Assembly (NCBI RefSeq): GCF_000173615.1
Contig: NZ_ABZS01000020.1
Location: 1 to 13,247 of the forward strand
DNA length: 13,247 bases
Direction of reading: 5' to 3'
Source of the DNA: Sulfurihydrogenibium yellowstonense SS-5
GTDB lineage: Bacteria > Aquificota > Aquificia > Aquificales > Hydrogenothermaceae
This document shows, piece after piece, positions 1 to 7,674 of the stretch. The notes beneath the pieces were generated by a model. It was not told the origin of the DNA and did no database searches. It was given only the letters and a program-made list of their open reading frames with translations. How positions within the stretch are numbered: position 1 is the stretch's first letter; each line of letters opens with the position of its first letter. Both the position numbers and the translations under genes were made by a program.

Positions 1-973
1 ATAAATATGGAAACAAGATTTTTAACATAAAAAACAATAAAAATGATAGGAATAGCATAAATAAAAAATAAATATATGTAAACATAACGATCTTCCTTTT
101 AATATCTTCATTGTTTTGATTTAATTTCTCAAATAACCACGGAACATAGGCCTTATTAAAAGAATCTGCTATTAGTGCTAGTGCCATTCCTAACTGCAAT
201 CCAACCATATAAATTCCAACTTTTTCTAATCCAAGCAAGTTATTTATTATAAATCTATCTGTTAAAGTCATAAGCATACCACCAATCGTGTGAGGAATAA
301 TTGGAACACCAAATTTTAAAGCATGTTTTATATAATAAAAATTTATTTTTTTTACTGTATAATGCTTATATAAAATAAAAAAAGCCATAATTCCAAAAAA
401 TAAGACTGATAAAATTTGTGCCAATAGTCTACCTTTCCAACCCAAAAGTAAGATTATTACAAATAAAATTGTTAGTAAAGCATTAAACAAAGACTGACCA
501 ATTTGTATCTTTGCGTATTTAAAAGCAAGTAATTTGGCTTGATATATTACTAATAAACAATTTATAACAAATTGAAAAAAGCTAACAAGAACAACAGTCC
601 ATATCCAAGAAGTAGGAATTCCTGTGAGATTTGAGATATAATTAGCTAATAGATTATATAATAAAAATGTAAAAGAAGAGCTTATGAAAAGAATAATTAA
701 GCTATTCCATATATACTCTTTATGGTCATTTATTTTTTCATCAAAATATGCTCTATTGATCGCACCATAAACACTTAATCCCGTAAAAACAGATGTTATA
801 GATAAAAGTAATGCATACATGCTCACAATTCCATATTCTTCTGGGGATAAATATCTTGTCAGCAAAGGAAGCAATAAAAATGGAATAGCAGCGTTAATTA
901 TAGAAGAAAGTGTGTATATTCCAGATGCTTTAAAAAGAGATGAGTTTAAGATTTTATAAATTAATTGGATCAT
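1..973 (-). CDS. Wzx-type polysaccharide flippase, 3' end outside window
   Basis: I translated this from the ATG at 971-973; it stays open for 324 codons to the window edge, so the C-terminal third is missing. The protein is strongly hydrophobic with repeated membrane helices. It begins MIQLIYKILNSSLFKASGIY and continues through a segment reading LLPLLTRYLSPEEYGIVSMY, the classic first-helix region of the Polysacc_synt (MVF/MOP superfamily) Wzx flippases. A second typical stretch, FGVPIIPHTIGGMLMTLTDR, follows near residues 220-240. Such proteins move undecaprenyl-linked oligosaccharide repeat units across the inner membrane. The start overlaps the neuA stop as ATGA, so the two genes are translationally coupled. 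The placement implies that the CMP-nonulosonate made upstream ends up in an exported glycan. The family call is firm; the substrate is inferred. Confidence 0.88.
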   Translation of the reverse strand, partial: MIQLIYKILNSSLFKASGIYTLSSIINAAIPFLLLPLLTRYLSPEEYGIVSMYALLLSITSVFTGLSVYGAINRAYFDEKINDHKEYIWNSLIILFISSSFTFLLYNLLANYISNLTGIPTSWIWTVVLVSFFQFVINCLLVIYQAKLLAFKYAKIQIGQSLFNALLTILFVIILLLGWKGRLLAQILSVLFFGIMAFFILYKHYTVKKINFYYIKHALKFGVPIIPHTIGGMLMTLTDRFIINNLLGLEKVGIYMVGLQLGMALALIADSFNKAYVPWLFEKLNQNNEDIKRKIVMFTYIYFLFMLFLSFLLFFMLKILFPYL

Positions 974-1668
974 TTTAAAAATTTTTCTTTTAGTATTATT
1001 TCAGCAAGTTTAAAGTCTAATTCTTCATCTATATCTATAGAACTTTTTTTATCCATTATATAAGCATATATATTTTTCTTTAAAAAGAATGTATTCTCTT
1101 CTATAAGCTTTTTGGTTTTACAAATATATATAGCTCCATTTAATCTATAAAATTTAGGTAAATCTTGACTTCTTTTATGCTTTATATCTTCTGATATAAA
1201 ATTTTCCATACTTAAACTTTCTGGTAATATATTGCACCATAGAGGAGAATGATCAACTTCTGTTACAGAAATTATAGCATCTGCATTTAATTTTATAAGC
1301 TGTTCGATAGCTTCATCTATATGGTTAGACGTTCTTAGCGGAGAAGTTGGTTGTAATAAAACTATAAAATCATATTTTTTATCAATATTTTCTATAATAT
1401 GTTTTACAACATCTACTGTTTTAGCAGTGTCGGAGGCTAATTCTATAGGTCTTTTTATAGTCTTTATTTTATAGTTCTCTACAACTTTAATAATATCATC
1501 ACTATCTGTAGATAATATAATTTCGTCGAGATATTTACTTTGCATAGCACTTTCAACTGTCCACAATAACATTGGTTTGCCTGATAATAGTAAAATATTT
1601 TTATTTGGTAACCTCTTACTTCCTCCTCTCGCAGGGATTATGGCTAAAAACGTTTTCCCGTTATACAT
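970..1668 (-). CDS. neuA: CMP-nonulosonate (acylneuraminate/legionaminate) cytidylyltransferase
   Basis: This 232-residue protein activates a nonulosonic acid with CTP to give CMP-sugar and pyrophosphate. The N-terminus carries the family signature IIPARGGSKRLPNKN (residues 10-24), which binds CTP. LQPTSPLR lies at 104-111, and a C-terminal acidic cluster SIDIDEELD (about 210-218) matches the metal-binding end of the family. Length is normal for the single-domain enzymes. It starts 2 nt after the stop of the nucleotidyltransferase gene, and its stop overlaps the flippase start (ATGA). With LegB and LegC in the same operon, a LegF/PtmB-type enzyme acting on legionaminic acid or a variant is more likely than a true NeuA for sialic acid. 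The sequence alone does not settle the substrate. Confidence 0.93.
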   Translation of the reverse strand: MYNGKTFLAIIPARGGSKRLPNKNILLLSGKPMLLWTVESAMQSKYLDEIILSTDSDDIIKVVENYKIKTIKRPIELASDTAKTVDVVKHIIENIDKKYDFIVLLQPTSPLRTSNHIDEAIEQLIKLNADAIISVTEVDHSPLWCNILPESLSMENFISEDIKHKRSQDLPKFYRLNGAIYICKTKKLIEENTFFLKKNIYAYIMDKKSSIDIDEELDFKLAEIILKEKFLK

Positions 1669-1670
1669 AA

Positions 1671-2733
1671 TTACACGCCTTCAAGTATTTTTAATGTTTT
1701 TTTATATTCATCCCATTGCCCAGTATCAAGATAATCGCTTTCATTGATAGGATATGCCAAAACTTTATGATTATTTTCTATAAGCATATGAATCAAATTT
1801 GGCATATCTAAATATTTTTTTTCAGGAATATAAGCAAGAATACTCTTATTGATTAAGTAAACTCCCGTATTAATCTGAAAAGTCATCTCTGGTTTTTCAT
1901 TTATTTTCCTTACAAAATTATTTTCTCCTGTCTCTACAACTCCATAAGGAACTTTGTAATGTTTGATAGATGTAATAGTTGTAAAATCCGCTTTTGTTCC
2001 CATATGAGTTTTTAAAACATCTAAATAGTTAATTTTAAGTAAGATATCACAATTTGATACAAAAAAATTTTCACTATCAATATCTTTGAGAAGAGATAAT
2101 GCTCCAGCGGTTCCATAAAAATTATCTTCCCATAAAAATTCAATCGAATAATCTTTATCAATAGCATTAAAGTAAGATTCTATGAGCTTACCTTTGTAAT
2201 TAAGTATCAGAATAAATTTATAGTACCCCAAATTTTTTAAAGCTATCTATAATATGCTCAACTATTGTTTTATCTTTAACTGGCAACAATGGTTTTGGTA
2301 ATACCTTTGTAAAAGAATCTAATCTTGTTCCTTTGCCACCAGCCATTATTACCACAGAAATGTCAATTTTTCCCTTGGGTTCATAGTATTCAAATTTATC
2401 TTCAAATAAATCTATCCAAACAATATAATCGACTACTCTCTTTTGATTATCTATAACAGGTAAAATTTCTACTTTATTTTCTAACATTATTTGTTTTGCC
2501 TTTTCTTTTGAATCATCAGAATATATAAACTTTGGATTTTTATTGTATATATTTTCAATATTTCCTTCTATTGTTCCTGTGTTTAATATATATCTTCTAA
2601 TATCTCCATCAGTAATTGTTCCTAAGAGATGATTATTTTTATCTACAACTATTAAAACTTTTTCTCCAATTTCGTTAAATTTTTTCAGTGCTTCTTTTAT
2701 TGTTGAATTTGGAGAAATGAAAAGGTTTTTCAC
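1671..2733 (-). pseudogene. ptmE: CBS-pair + sugar-phosphate nucleotidyltransferase (PtmE type), split by one frameshift
   Basis: Two abutting frames form one gene. The first part (2733 down to 2218) has an N-terminal CBS pair (KNLFISPNSTIKEAL; VDKNNHLLGTITDGDIRRY). It then starts a nucleotidyltransferase domain with VVIMAGGKGTRLDSFTKVLP and stops after SFKKFGVL. The second frame resumes at once with YYKFILILNYKGKLIESYF and runs to WDEYKKTLKILEGV. Removing one G from the G4 run at 2226-2229 joins them as SFKKFGYYKFILILNYK and gives about 353 residues, the normal length for PtmE-like enzymes. In Campylobacter PtmE makes GDP-glucosamine for the GDP-based legionaminate route. I chose GTG at 2733 as start: it has GAGG 9 nt upstream and lies 4 nt after the neuC stop, whereas a TTG at 2754 would overlap neuC and lacks this. 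The lesion may be real, phase-variable, or a sequencing error. Confidence 0.85.
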
Positions 2734-2737
2734 GAAA

Positions 2738-3910
2738 CTAATCCTCAATTTCAAAATTTATTTCATAAAACTTTTTAATTATGCTTATTTTGCTATGCTT
2801 TAAGATATTTTTTATCTTTCTTGCACTATTTCCATCCCCATATGGATTACTAATGTTTTTTATAGTTTCTCTAAATTTTTTATCAAATATTATATCCAAA
2901 GCTCTTTTTATATCTTCCTCAGTTCCTTTACAATCAATTATGCTTTTAGCTCTTATCCTGCCTTTCTGTCTATCCCCTATATTTATTGTTGGAACTTTTA
3001 AGGATGGAGCTTCTATTATTCCGCTTGAAGAATTTCCGACAACCGCATCTACATATTGCATAATTGATAAATAATTTAATTGTCCTAATGAAGTAAATAA
3101 TATTGCTTTATGGTTATTTTCTTTAACAAACTCTTCTATTAATTTAATGATTTTCCTTCCTTCTGTATCAGCATTTGGTTTTGTAAATATAAATAAAGTA
3201 TCTTCCATTTCTCTTAAAACATTTAATAGTGCTTTAAATTCTTTCTCGGATTCATCTTTTTTTAATGTTACAGGATGATAAGTTATTAATAAGTTCTTAG
3301 ATTTAAATTTAATATCAAGCTTACTTTCTATCTCATCCTTATTTAATAGTTTCATTTTTTTTATATTATCAATACCTAATGCACCCACATTAAACACTCT
3401 CTCAGGTTCTTCACCTAACTGTATAACACGCTTTCTATATTCTTCTGTAGATGTGAAATGTAAATAAGATAATTTTGTTATAGAATGTCTAAATGCATCA
3501 TCTATTGCACCTTCTGTTATTTCTCCACCATATAAATGTGCTATTGGTATTCTATTTACAAAACTTGCTATTGCAAAAGCAAGTGCTTCAAATCTATCTC
3601 CAAGAACAACTGTAATATCTGGTTTTAGTCTATTCAAAGCATCTGTATATCCTATCATTCCTAATCCCATCGATTTTACTATTCCTGATGGAGTATCTGA
3701 GCTCAGTAGCATTTCAACTTTCTCATCTATATTAAAACCATCCTTTTCTATCTGTTGGTATGTTAAACCAAACTCTGGGCTTAGATGCATACATGAGGCA
3801 ACAATTTGCAGTTCTAAATCTGGATCTGACTTTATCTCGTCCATTAATGGTTTTAATAATCCATATTCCGCTCTTGTTCCAGTAAAAATACATACTTTTC
3901 TTTTTCCCAT
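2738..3910 (-). CDS. neuC: Hydrolysing NDP-N-acetylhexosamine 2-epimerase (NeuC/LegG family)
   Basis: This 390-residue enzyme removes the nucleotide from an NDP-HexNAc (or NDP-2,4-diacetamido sugar) while inverting C2, giving the free manno-configured sugar for NeuB. Visible family motifs are FTGTRAEYGLL (9-19), LGDRFEALA (103-111), HLYGGEITEGAIDDAFRHS (125-143), and VGNSSSGIIEAPSL (291-304) for nucleotide binding. Length is typical. The ATG at 3908-3910 has AGGA about 8 nt upstream, and neuB ends 10 nt before it. In a cluster with LegB and LegC the expected role is LegG, acting on 2,4-diacetamido-2,4,6-trideoxyglucose linked to UDP or GDP. A plain NeuC acting on UDP-GlcNAc cannot be excluded from sequence. 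Cytoplasmic. Confidence 0.93.
   Translation of the reverse strand: MGKRKVCIFTGTRAEYGLLKPLMDEIKSDPDLELQIVASCMHLSPEFGLTYQQIEKDGFNIDEKVEMLLSSDTPSGIVKSMGLGMIGYTDALNRLKPDITVVLGDRFEALAFAIASFVNRIPIAHLYGGEITEGAIDDAFRHSITKLSYLHFTSTEEYRKRVIQLGEEPERVFNVGALGIDNIKKMKLLNKDEIESKLDIKFKSKNLLITYHPVTLKKDESEKEFKALLNVLREMEDTLFIFTKPNADTEGRKIIKLIEEFVKENNHKAILFTSLGQLNYLSIMQYVDAVVGNSSSGIIEAPSLKVPTINIGDRQKGRIRAKSIIDCKGTEEDIKRALDIIFDKKFRETIKNISNPYGDGNSARKIKNILKHSKISIIKKFYEINFEIED
2743..2746 (-). promoter_or_regulatory. Ribosome binding site that decides the ptmE start
   Basis: GAGG lies 9 nt before the GTG at 2731-2733 and inside the last codons of neuC. It supports the GTG start over the upstream in-frame TTG at 2754. 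Confidence 0.6.
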
Positions 3911-3920
3911 TAATTAATCC

Positions 3921-4928
3921 TTAAAGCTCTATTAATTCATCTTCTTTATAGTCTTTTAATGCAACTTTACCTAAAACTTCATACCATCTCATGGGAGATA
4001 TTCCATTTCCCGGTCTTTTAACAGTGATATTATCTTCAGTAAAAATCTCACCTTTTTTAATTTCTCTTTTTGCAACAATACTTTTTCTTGCAATATCCTT
4101 ATTCTTTAGTTCTGATTTGGATGGTTTTTTTATTCCATTACCCAACGATTTTTCAATATTTCTAATTGCATCTATCATTGCTTTAAGTTCATGAGGTTCT
4201 AAGCTTGCTTTATGATCTGGTCCTTCCATATTTTTATCAAGAGTAAAATGTTTTTCTATAACGCTTGCACCTAATGCGACTGCCGCTATAGGTACCTCAA
4301 TTCCAAGTGTATGGTCTGAATATCCAACTTTCACCTTAAGTGCTTCTTTTATAGTAAGCATAGCTAAAAGATTAACATCCTCATATGGAGTAGGATATTC
4401 TGTGTTGCAGTGTAGTATAGTTATATCTTCTTTTTTTGTTCCACAAGAAGTTAAAATATCCAAAGCATCTTCTATTTCTCCTAAATCAGCCATACCAGTG
4501 GATAAAATAACCTTTTTTCCAAGCTTTCCTATCTTTTCTAAATAAGGTAGGTTTGTAATCTCACCACTTGGGATTTTAAAGATTTCAAGCCCCAGATCGT
4601 CTAGAAAGTCTATACTTTCAAAATCAAAAGGAGTTGATAAAAACATAATATTTAATTTATCACAATATTCTTTTAAAACTATAAAATCGTCAAAAGATAA
4701 CTCTAGCTTTTTTACCATCTCCAGTTGAGAGTCAATTTCCCCAGTGGTTTGTTTTTGATATTCTGCTTTTGGAGCATATTTAGAAATAACTTTTTCAGCC
4801 TTGAATGTTTGAAATTTAATGGCATCAGCTCCACACTCTTTCGCTACTTCAATCATTTTTTTTGCAATTTCAATGCTTCCATTATGATTAACACCTGCTT
4901 CAGATATTATAAAGGTTTTATTTTCCAT
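3921..4928 (-). CDS. neuB: Nonulosonic acid synthase (NeuB/LegI)
   Basis: This 335-residue enzyme condenses a manno-configured N-acyl sugar with phosphoenolpyruvate to make the nine-carbon acid. The TIM-barrel NeuB domain opens with SEAGVNHNG (9-17). It contains LSTPFDFESIDFL (97-109) and the two metal-ligand histidine motifs YSDHTLG (H206) and EKHFTLDKNMEGPDH (H227). The C-terminal SAF/antifreeze-like domain (about 275-335) has KRPGNGI, whose Arg305 matches the arginine that reaches the partner subunit's active site in NeuB dimers. The ATG is preceded by GAGG at 7 nt and overlaps the HAD gene by 11 nt. In this pathway it would act as LegI. No missing residues were noticed. Confidence 0.95.
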   Translation of the reverse strand: MENKTFIISEAGVNHNGSIEIAKKMIEVAKECGADAIKFQTFKAEKVISKYAPKAEYQKQTTGEIDSQLEMVKKLELSFDDFIVLKEYCDKLNIMFLSTPFDFESIDFLDDLGLEIFKIPSGEITNLPYLEKIGKLGKKVILSTGMADLGEIEDALDILTSCGTKKEDITILHCNTEYPTPYEDVNLLAMLTIKEALKVKVGYSDHTLGIEVPIAAVALGASVIEKHFTLDKNMEGPDHKASLEPHELKAMIDAIRNIEKSLGNGIKKPSKSELKNKDIARKSIVAKREIKKGEIFTEDNITVKRPGNGISPMRWYEVLGKVALKDYKEDELIEL

Positions 4929-5550
4929 AGATTACCTCATTTAAAATAGAAATATTAGATATATCTTTTACATTTATAAATTTTATTCCCAATTTCTCAC
5001 AAACTGAATCAGTGTAAACATCATCGCCAATGTAAACCATTTCGTTTCCCTCTATTTTAAAGTATTCTAATGCCTTGATAAACATTAATAAATCTGGTTT
5101 TCTTTTATTTCCGTAATCATCAGATATAAGGATTAGATCAAATAAATTATCTATATTAAGTGCTTTTAATTTTGATGTTTGGCTTTCCACTCTTCCATTG
5201 GTTATTAGACAAAATTTAAGCTTACTTTTTAAAACAAAATCTATGATTTCTTTTCCTATATTAGATAGTTGAAGGATTGGTGGTTTATAATTCCTATACA
5301 GCGGTAAGATCGTAGTTTTAACATAGAATTCCCATTCTGACCTTTCTATCTTTAATAATTGAAGACAAATATCAAAAATCCTATCTCTATCATTTTTTTT
5401 AAATTTATCTATTAATAACTTTAATAGCATATTTTTATCAATACCAAAATCATTTTCTATTTTCTCAGCAACTACCATAAACGCACCTTTTTCAAATTCT
5501 ATTTGCTCATAGAGGGTATTATCTAAATCAGTTCCTATAACTTTTATCAT
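4918..5550 (-). CDS. HAD-superfamily phosphatase
   Basis: This is a 210-residue haloacid-dehalogenase-type hydrolase. Motif I is DLDNTLYE (nucleophile D8, acid/base D10). Motif II is LITNGR (near residue 116), motif III is the lysine of NKRKPD, and motif IV is IGDDVYTD. A helical cap lies between motifs I and II (about 15-90), as in C1-cap enzymes such as N-acylneuraminate-9-phosphatase. The bacterial NeuB route makes unphosphorylated nonulosonate, so a 9-phosphatase is not needed; the natural substrate is unknown. The gene overlaps the ATP-grasp gene by 23 nt and neuB by 11 nt, and its ATG has GAGG 6-7 nt upstream. Such close coupling suggests that it works with the ATP-grasp protein. Confidence 0.85.
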   Translation of the reverse strand: MIKVIGTDLDNTLYEQIEFEKGAFMVVAEKIENDFGIDKNMLLKLLIDKFKKNDRDRIFDICLQLLKIERSEWEFYVKTTILPLYRNYKPPILQLSNIGKEIIDFVLKSKLKFCLITNGRVESQTSKLKALNIDNLFDLILISDDYGNKRKPDLLMFIKALEYFKIEGNEMVYIGDDVYTDSVCEKLGIKFINVKDISNISILNEVIYGK

Positions 5551-6529
5551 GATTATCCTCTATCCAATAAAAAGCATTATCGTATCTTGACATTACTGTA
5601 TTAATAACAGTCCTATTATAGTTTTTAATTGGCAGTACTTTTTCTTTATTAATTCTTTTTTTTATATGTTCAATAAAATTTGCCCCAGCATAATATGATA
5701 ATGGGTATCCCCCGCCAAATCTTGGATTAATTTCTGTAAGATATAATTTGTTCCCCTTTCTCATAATTTGTATATTGATAACCCAATCAAACTCTATCAT
5801 ATCTGTGATTTTTTTTATCAAATCTGTAATTTCATCATCATTGATAATGATAGCTTGTTCTACTTCTCCAGCTCGCACTTTTAATCTTTTCCTTTGGCTT
5901 AATTCTATAAGATTCCCATCATATAAAAATGCATCAACAGTTACTTCGAAATCAAAATCTATATATTCTTGAACAATATAGTTTTTAGTATCAATTTCAA
6001 AAGCTTCTACCAAAGACTTAACTTTGTTTTTTTCGTTTTTCAATTTAAAAATGCCTATTGATGATGATCCAAATCTTGGCTTCAACAGCAAGCTATTAGA
6101 ATTTATAACGTTTTTTGTACTGCTAAGATAGTCCTCCACTAAATAAGTTATGGGCACATTAATTTTGCTACTGAAAAAATCAAATGTTTTGAGCTTATCC
6201 ATTGCTATATCCACTGAACTAAAAGGTGAAATCATTATTTCAATCCCATAAGTTTTAAATTTTTCTTTTGCCAAAGAATATTTAATTAATTCATGATCGA
6301 TTAGTGGCACAATCAAGCAAGCATTTTCCTTTAATCCTATTTCTAATAAAATATTTAAGTAACTTTCATCTATCACCTTTGGTGCTATATACTTTTTATC
6401 TACAATTTTTAGACAAGGTGCAATATGATTATATTCATAACCAACAATTTGAAATTCTCTAATAGCATCTTTTATTATCTGTATCAATTCAACCCTTCTC
6501 CCACAGGAAGTAAATATTAAACTTTTCAT
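5528..6529 (-). CDS. ATP-grasp ligase, carbamoyl-phosphate-synthase-like
   Basis: This 333-residue protein starts with a Rossmann-like pre-ATP-grasp domain (MKSLIFTSCGRRVELIQ). The ATP-grasp fold includes LLLKPRFGSSSIGI (K150), VQEYIDFDFEVTVDAF (E188) and the metal-binding TEINPRFGGGYP (E266, N268). The tail VINTVMSRYDNAFYWIED resembles a group of ATP-grasp proteins common in capsule and O-antigen clusters. The superfamily joins a carboxylate to an amine or similar nucleophile through an acyl-phosphate. The ATG overlaps the legC stop (ATGA), and the 3' end overlaps the HAD gene by 23 nt. The position between LegC, which makes a 4-amino sugar, and the later steps makes amide formation on that amine an attractive inference. 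The acyl group and acceptor are not known. Confidence 0.83.
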   Translation of the reverse strand: MKSLIFTSCGRRVELIQIIKDAIREFQIVGYEYNHIAPCLKIVDKKYIAPKVIDESYLNILLEIGLKENACLIVPLIDHELIKYSLAKEKFKTYGIEIMISPFSSVDIAMDKLKTFDFFSSKINVPITYLVEDYLSSTKNVINSNSLLLKPRFGSSSIGIFKLKNEKNKVKSLVEAFEIDTKNYIVQEYIDFDFEVTVDAFLYDGNLIELSQRKRLKVRAGEVEQAIIINDDEITDLIKKITDMIEFDWVINIQIMRKGNKLYLTEINPRFGGGYPLSYYAGANFIEHIKKRINKEKVLPIKNYNRTVINTVMSRYDNAFYWIEDNHDKSYRN

Positions 6530-7674
6530 AACACAACCCCACTTGGAATATTAACCAATCTTTCTTCAATTTTATATACATTCTCTAAATTATAGCTAAA
6601 ACAATCTTTATAAATAGGTAGTTTATTCATTAATACCCAGGCTGGTCTACACAATACACCATTTTCATGAGAAAATTCTAAAAATTCATCTCTTTCTTCT
6701 CTATCTCTTAAAAAGATAGCATTTAACCAATAATTTGATGTTGCATATTCTGGCTCAGTAAAGAATTCCACACCCAACCAATCTAAAAACTCTTTATACT
6801 TCATAGCTAAATCTCTTTTTATTTTAACAAATTTTTCTAAATTTTCAAGTTGTGCTAAAAGTAAAGATGCATTTAAATTAGGCATCCTATAATTATAACC
6901 AATTTCATCATGATAATACTCCCACTTATGTTGTACCTTTGCCGTAGTCGTTAAGTGCTTAGCTTTTTTTGCCAATTCTTCATCAGATGTCAAAATAACC
7001 CCACCACCACCTGAGGTTACAATTTTATTTCCGTTGAAACTTATTATTCCAAGTTTTCCAAACGTTCCTGTATGTTTGCCCTTGTAAAAGCTTCCAAGAG
7101 ACTCTGCTGCATCTTCCACGACTGGAATGTTATATCTATTTGCTATCTCTATAATTTTATCAATTTTACAAGGATGACCAAAGGTATGCATTGGAACTAT
7201 AGCTGTTATTTTTCTGTTTGTTAATTTATTATAAACTCCATCATCCTTAACGAGACAACTTTCAGCTAAAAAACTTTCTAAACTTTTAGGACTCATTCCA
7301 AGTGTATCATTATCAACATCTACAAATGTTGGATAGGCTCCACAGTATGAGATTGCATTACATGTTGCAACAAACGTCAGCGGCTGAGTAATTACTTCCG
7401 TGTTTGGTTTCACTCCAGAAAGCAGAAGTGCTATATGTAATGCAGATGTACCATTTACTGTTGCTATTGCGTACTTTGAGCCAGTAAAATCCGCCATAAA
7501 TTTTTCTACTTTGTTTACATATTCCCCAATACTTGACACATATGAAGATTTGATCGTATCTAATACATATTTTTCTTCATTTCCAACAAAAATTGGCTCA
7601 TGTAATGGAACTATATCTTTTTTGTAAAGCCCTTTAATAAAATCTATAATTTTTCTATATTTATCTTTATACAT
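6526..7674 (-). CDS. legC: PLP-dependent sugar 4-aminotransferase LegC
   Basis: This 382-residue DegT/DnrJ/EryC1/StrS aminotransferase puts an amino group from glutamate on C4 of the 4-keto-6-deoxy sugar made by LegB. The N-terminal VPLHEPIFVGNEEKYV and the YVSSIGEYVNKVEKF stretch match the LegC subgroup. NGTSALH lies at 74-80, VVEDAAES holds the cofactor Asp188, and SFNGNKIVTSGGGG carries the Schiff-base Lys217. C-terminal NLNASLLLAQLENLE is also typical. Length is normal. The ATG overlaps the end of legB by 8 nt and has only a weak upstream GGG, so translation probably depends on coupling. The family call is strong; UDP versus GDP substrate is unresolved. Confidence 0.93.
   Translation of the reverse strand: MYKDKYRKIIDFIKGLYKKDIVPLHEPIFVGNEEKYVLDTIKSSYVSSIGEYVNKVEKFMADFTGSKYAIATVNGTSALHIALLLSGVKPNTEVITQPLTFVATCNAISYCGAYPTFVDVDNDTLGMSPKSLESFLAESCLVKDDGVYNKLTNRKITAIVPMHTFGHPCKIDKIIEIANRYNIPVVEDAAESLGSFYKGKHTGTFGKLGIISFNGNKIVTSGGGGVILTSDEELAKKAKHLTTTAKVQHKWEYYHDEIGYNYRMPNLNASLLLAQLENLEKFVKIKRDLAMKYKEFLDWLGVEFFTEPEYATSNYWLNAIFLRDREERDEFLEFSHENGVLCRPAWVLMNKLPIYKDCFSYNLENVYKIEERLVNIPSGVVL

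Noticed and set aside
2218..2231. Programmed ribosomal frameshift joining the two ptmE frames
   Set aside because: Joining needs a +1 shift. The site has no typical stop/rare-codon +1 signal, and PtmE relatives are normally single-frame.
2781..4194. Plus-strand reading frames at 2781-3074 and 3991-4194
   Set aside because: They lie antisense inside neuC and neuB, have hydrophobic low-complexity translations typical of AT-rich antisense frames, and match no family.
4918..5550. HAD protein as a true N-acylneuraminate-9-phosphatase
   Set aside because: That enzyme belongs to the 9-phosphate route of animals. The NeuB here is the bacterial type that makes unphosphorylated product, so the name would mislead.
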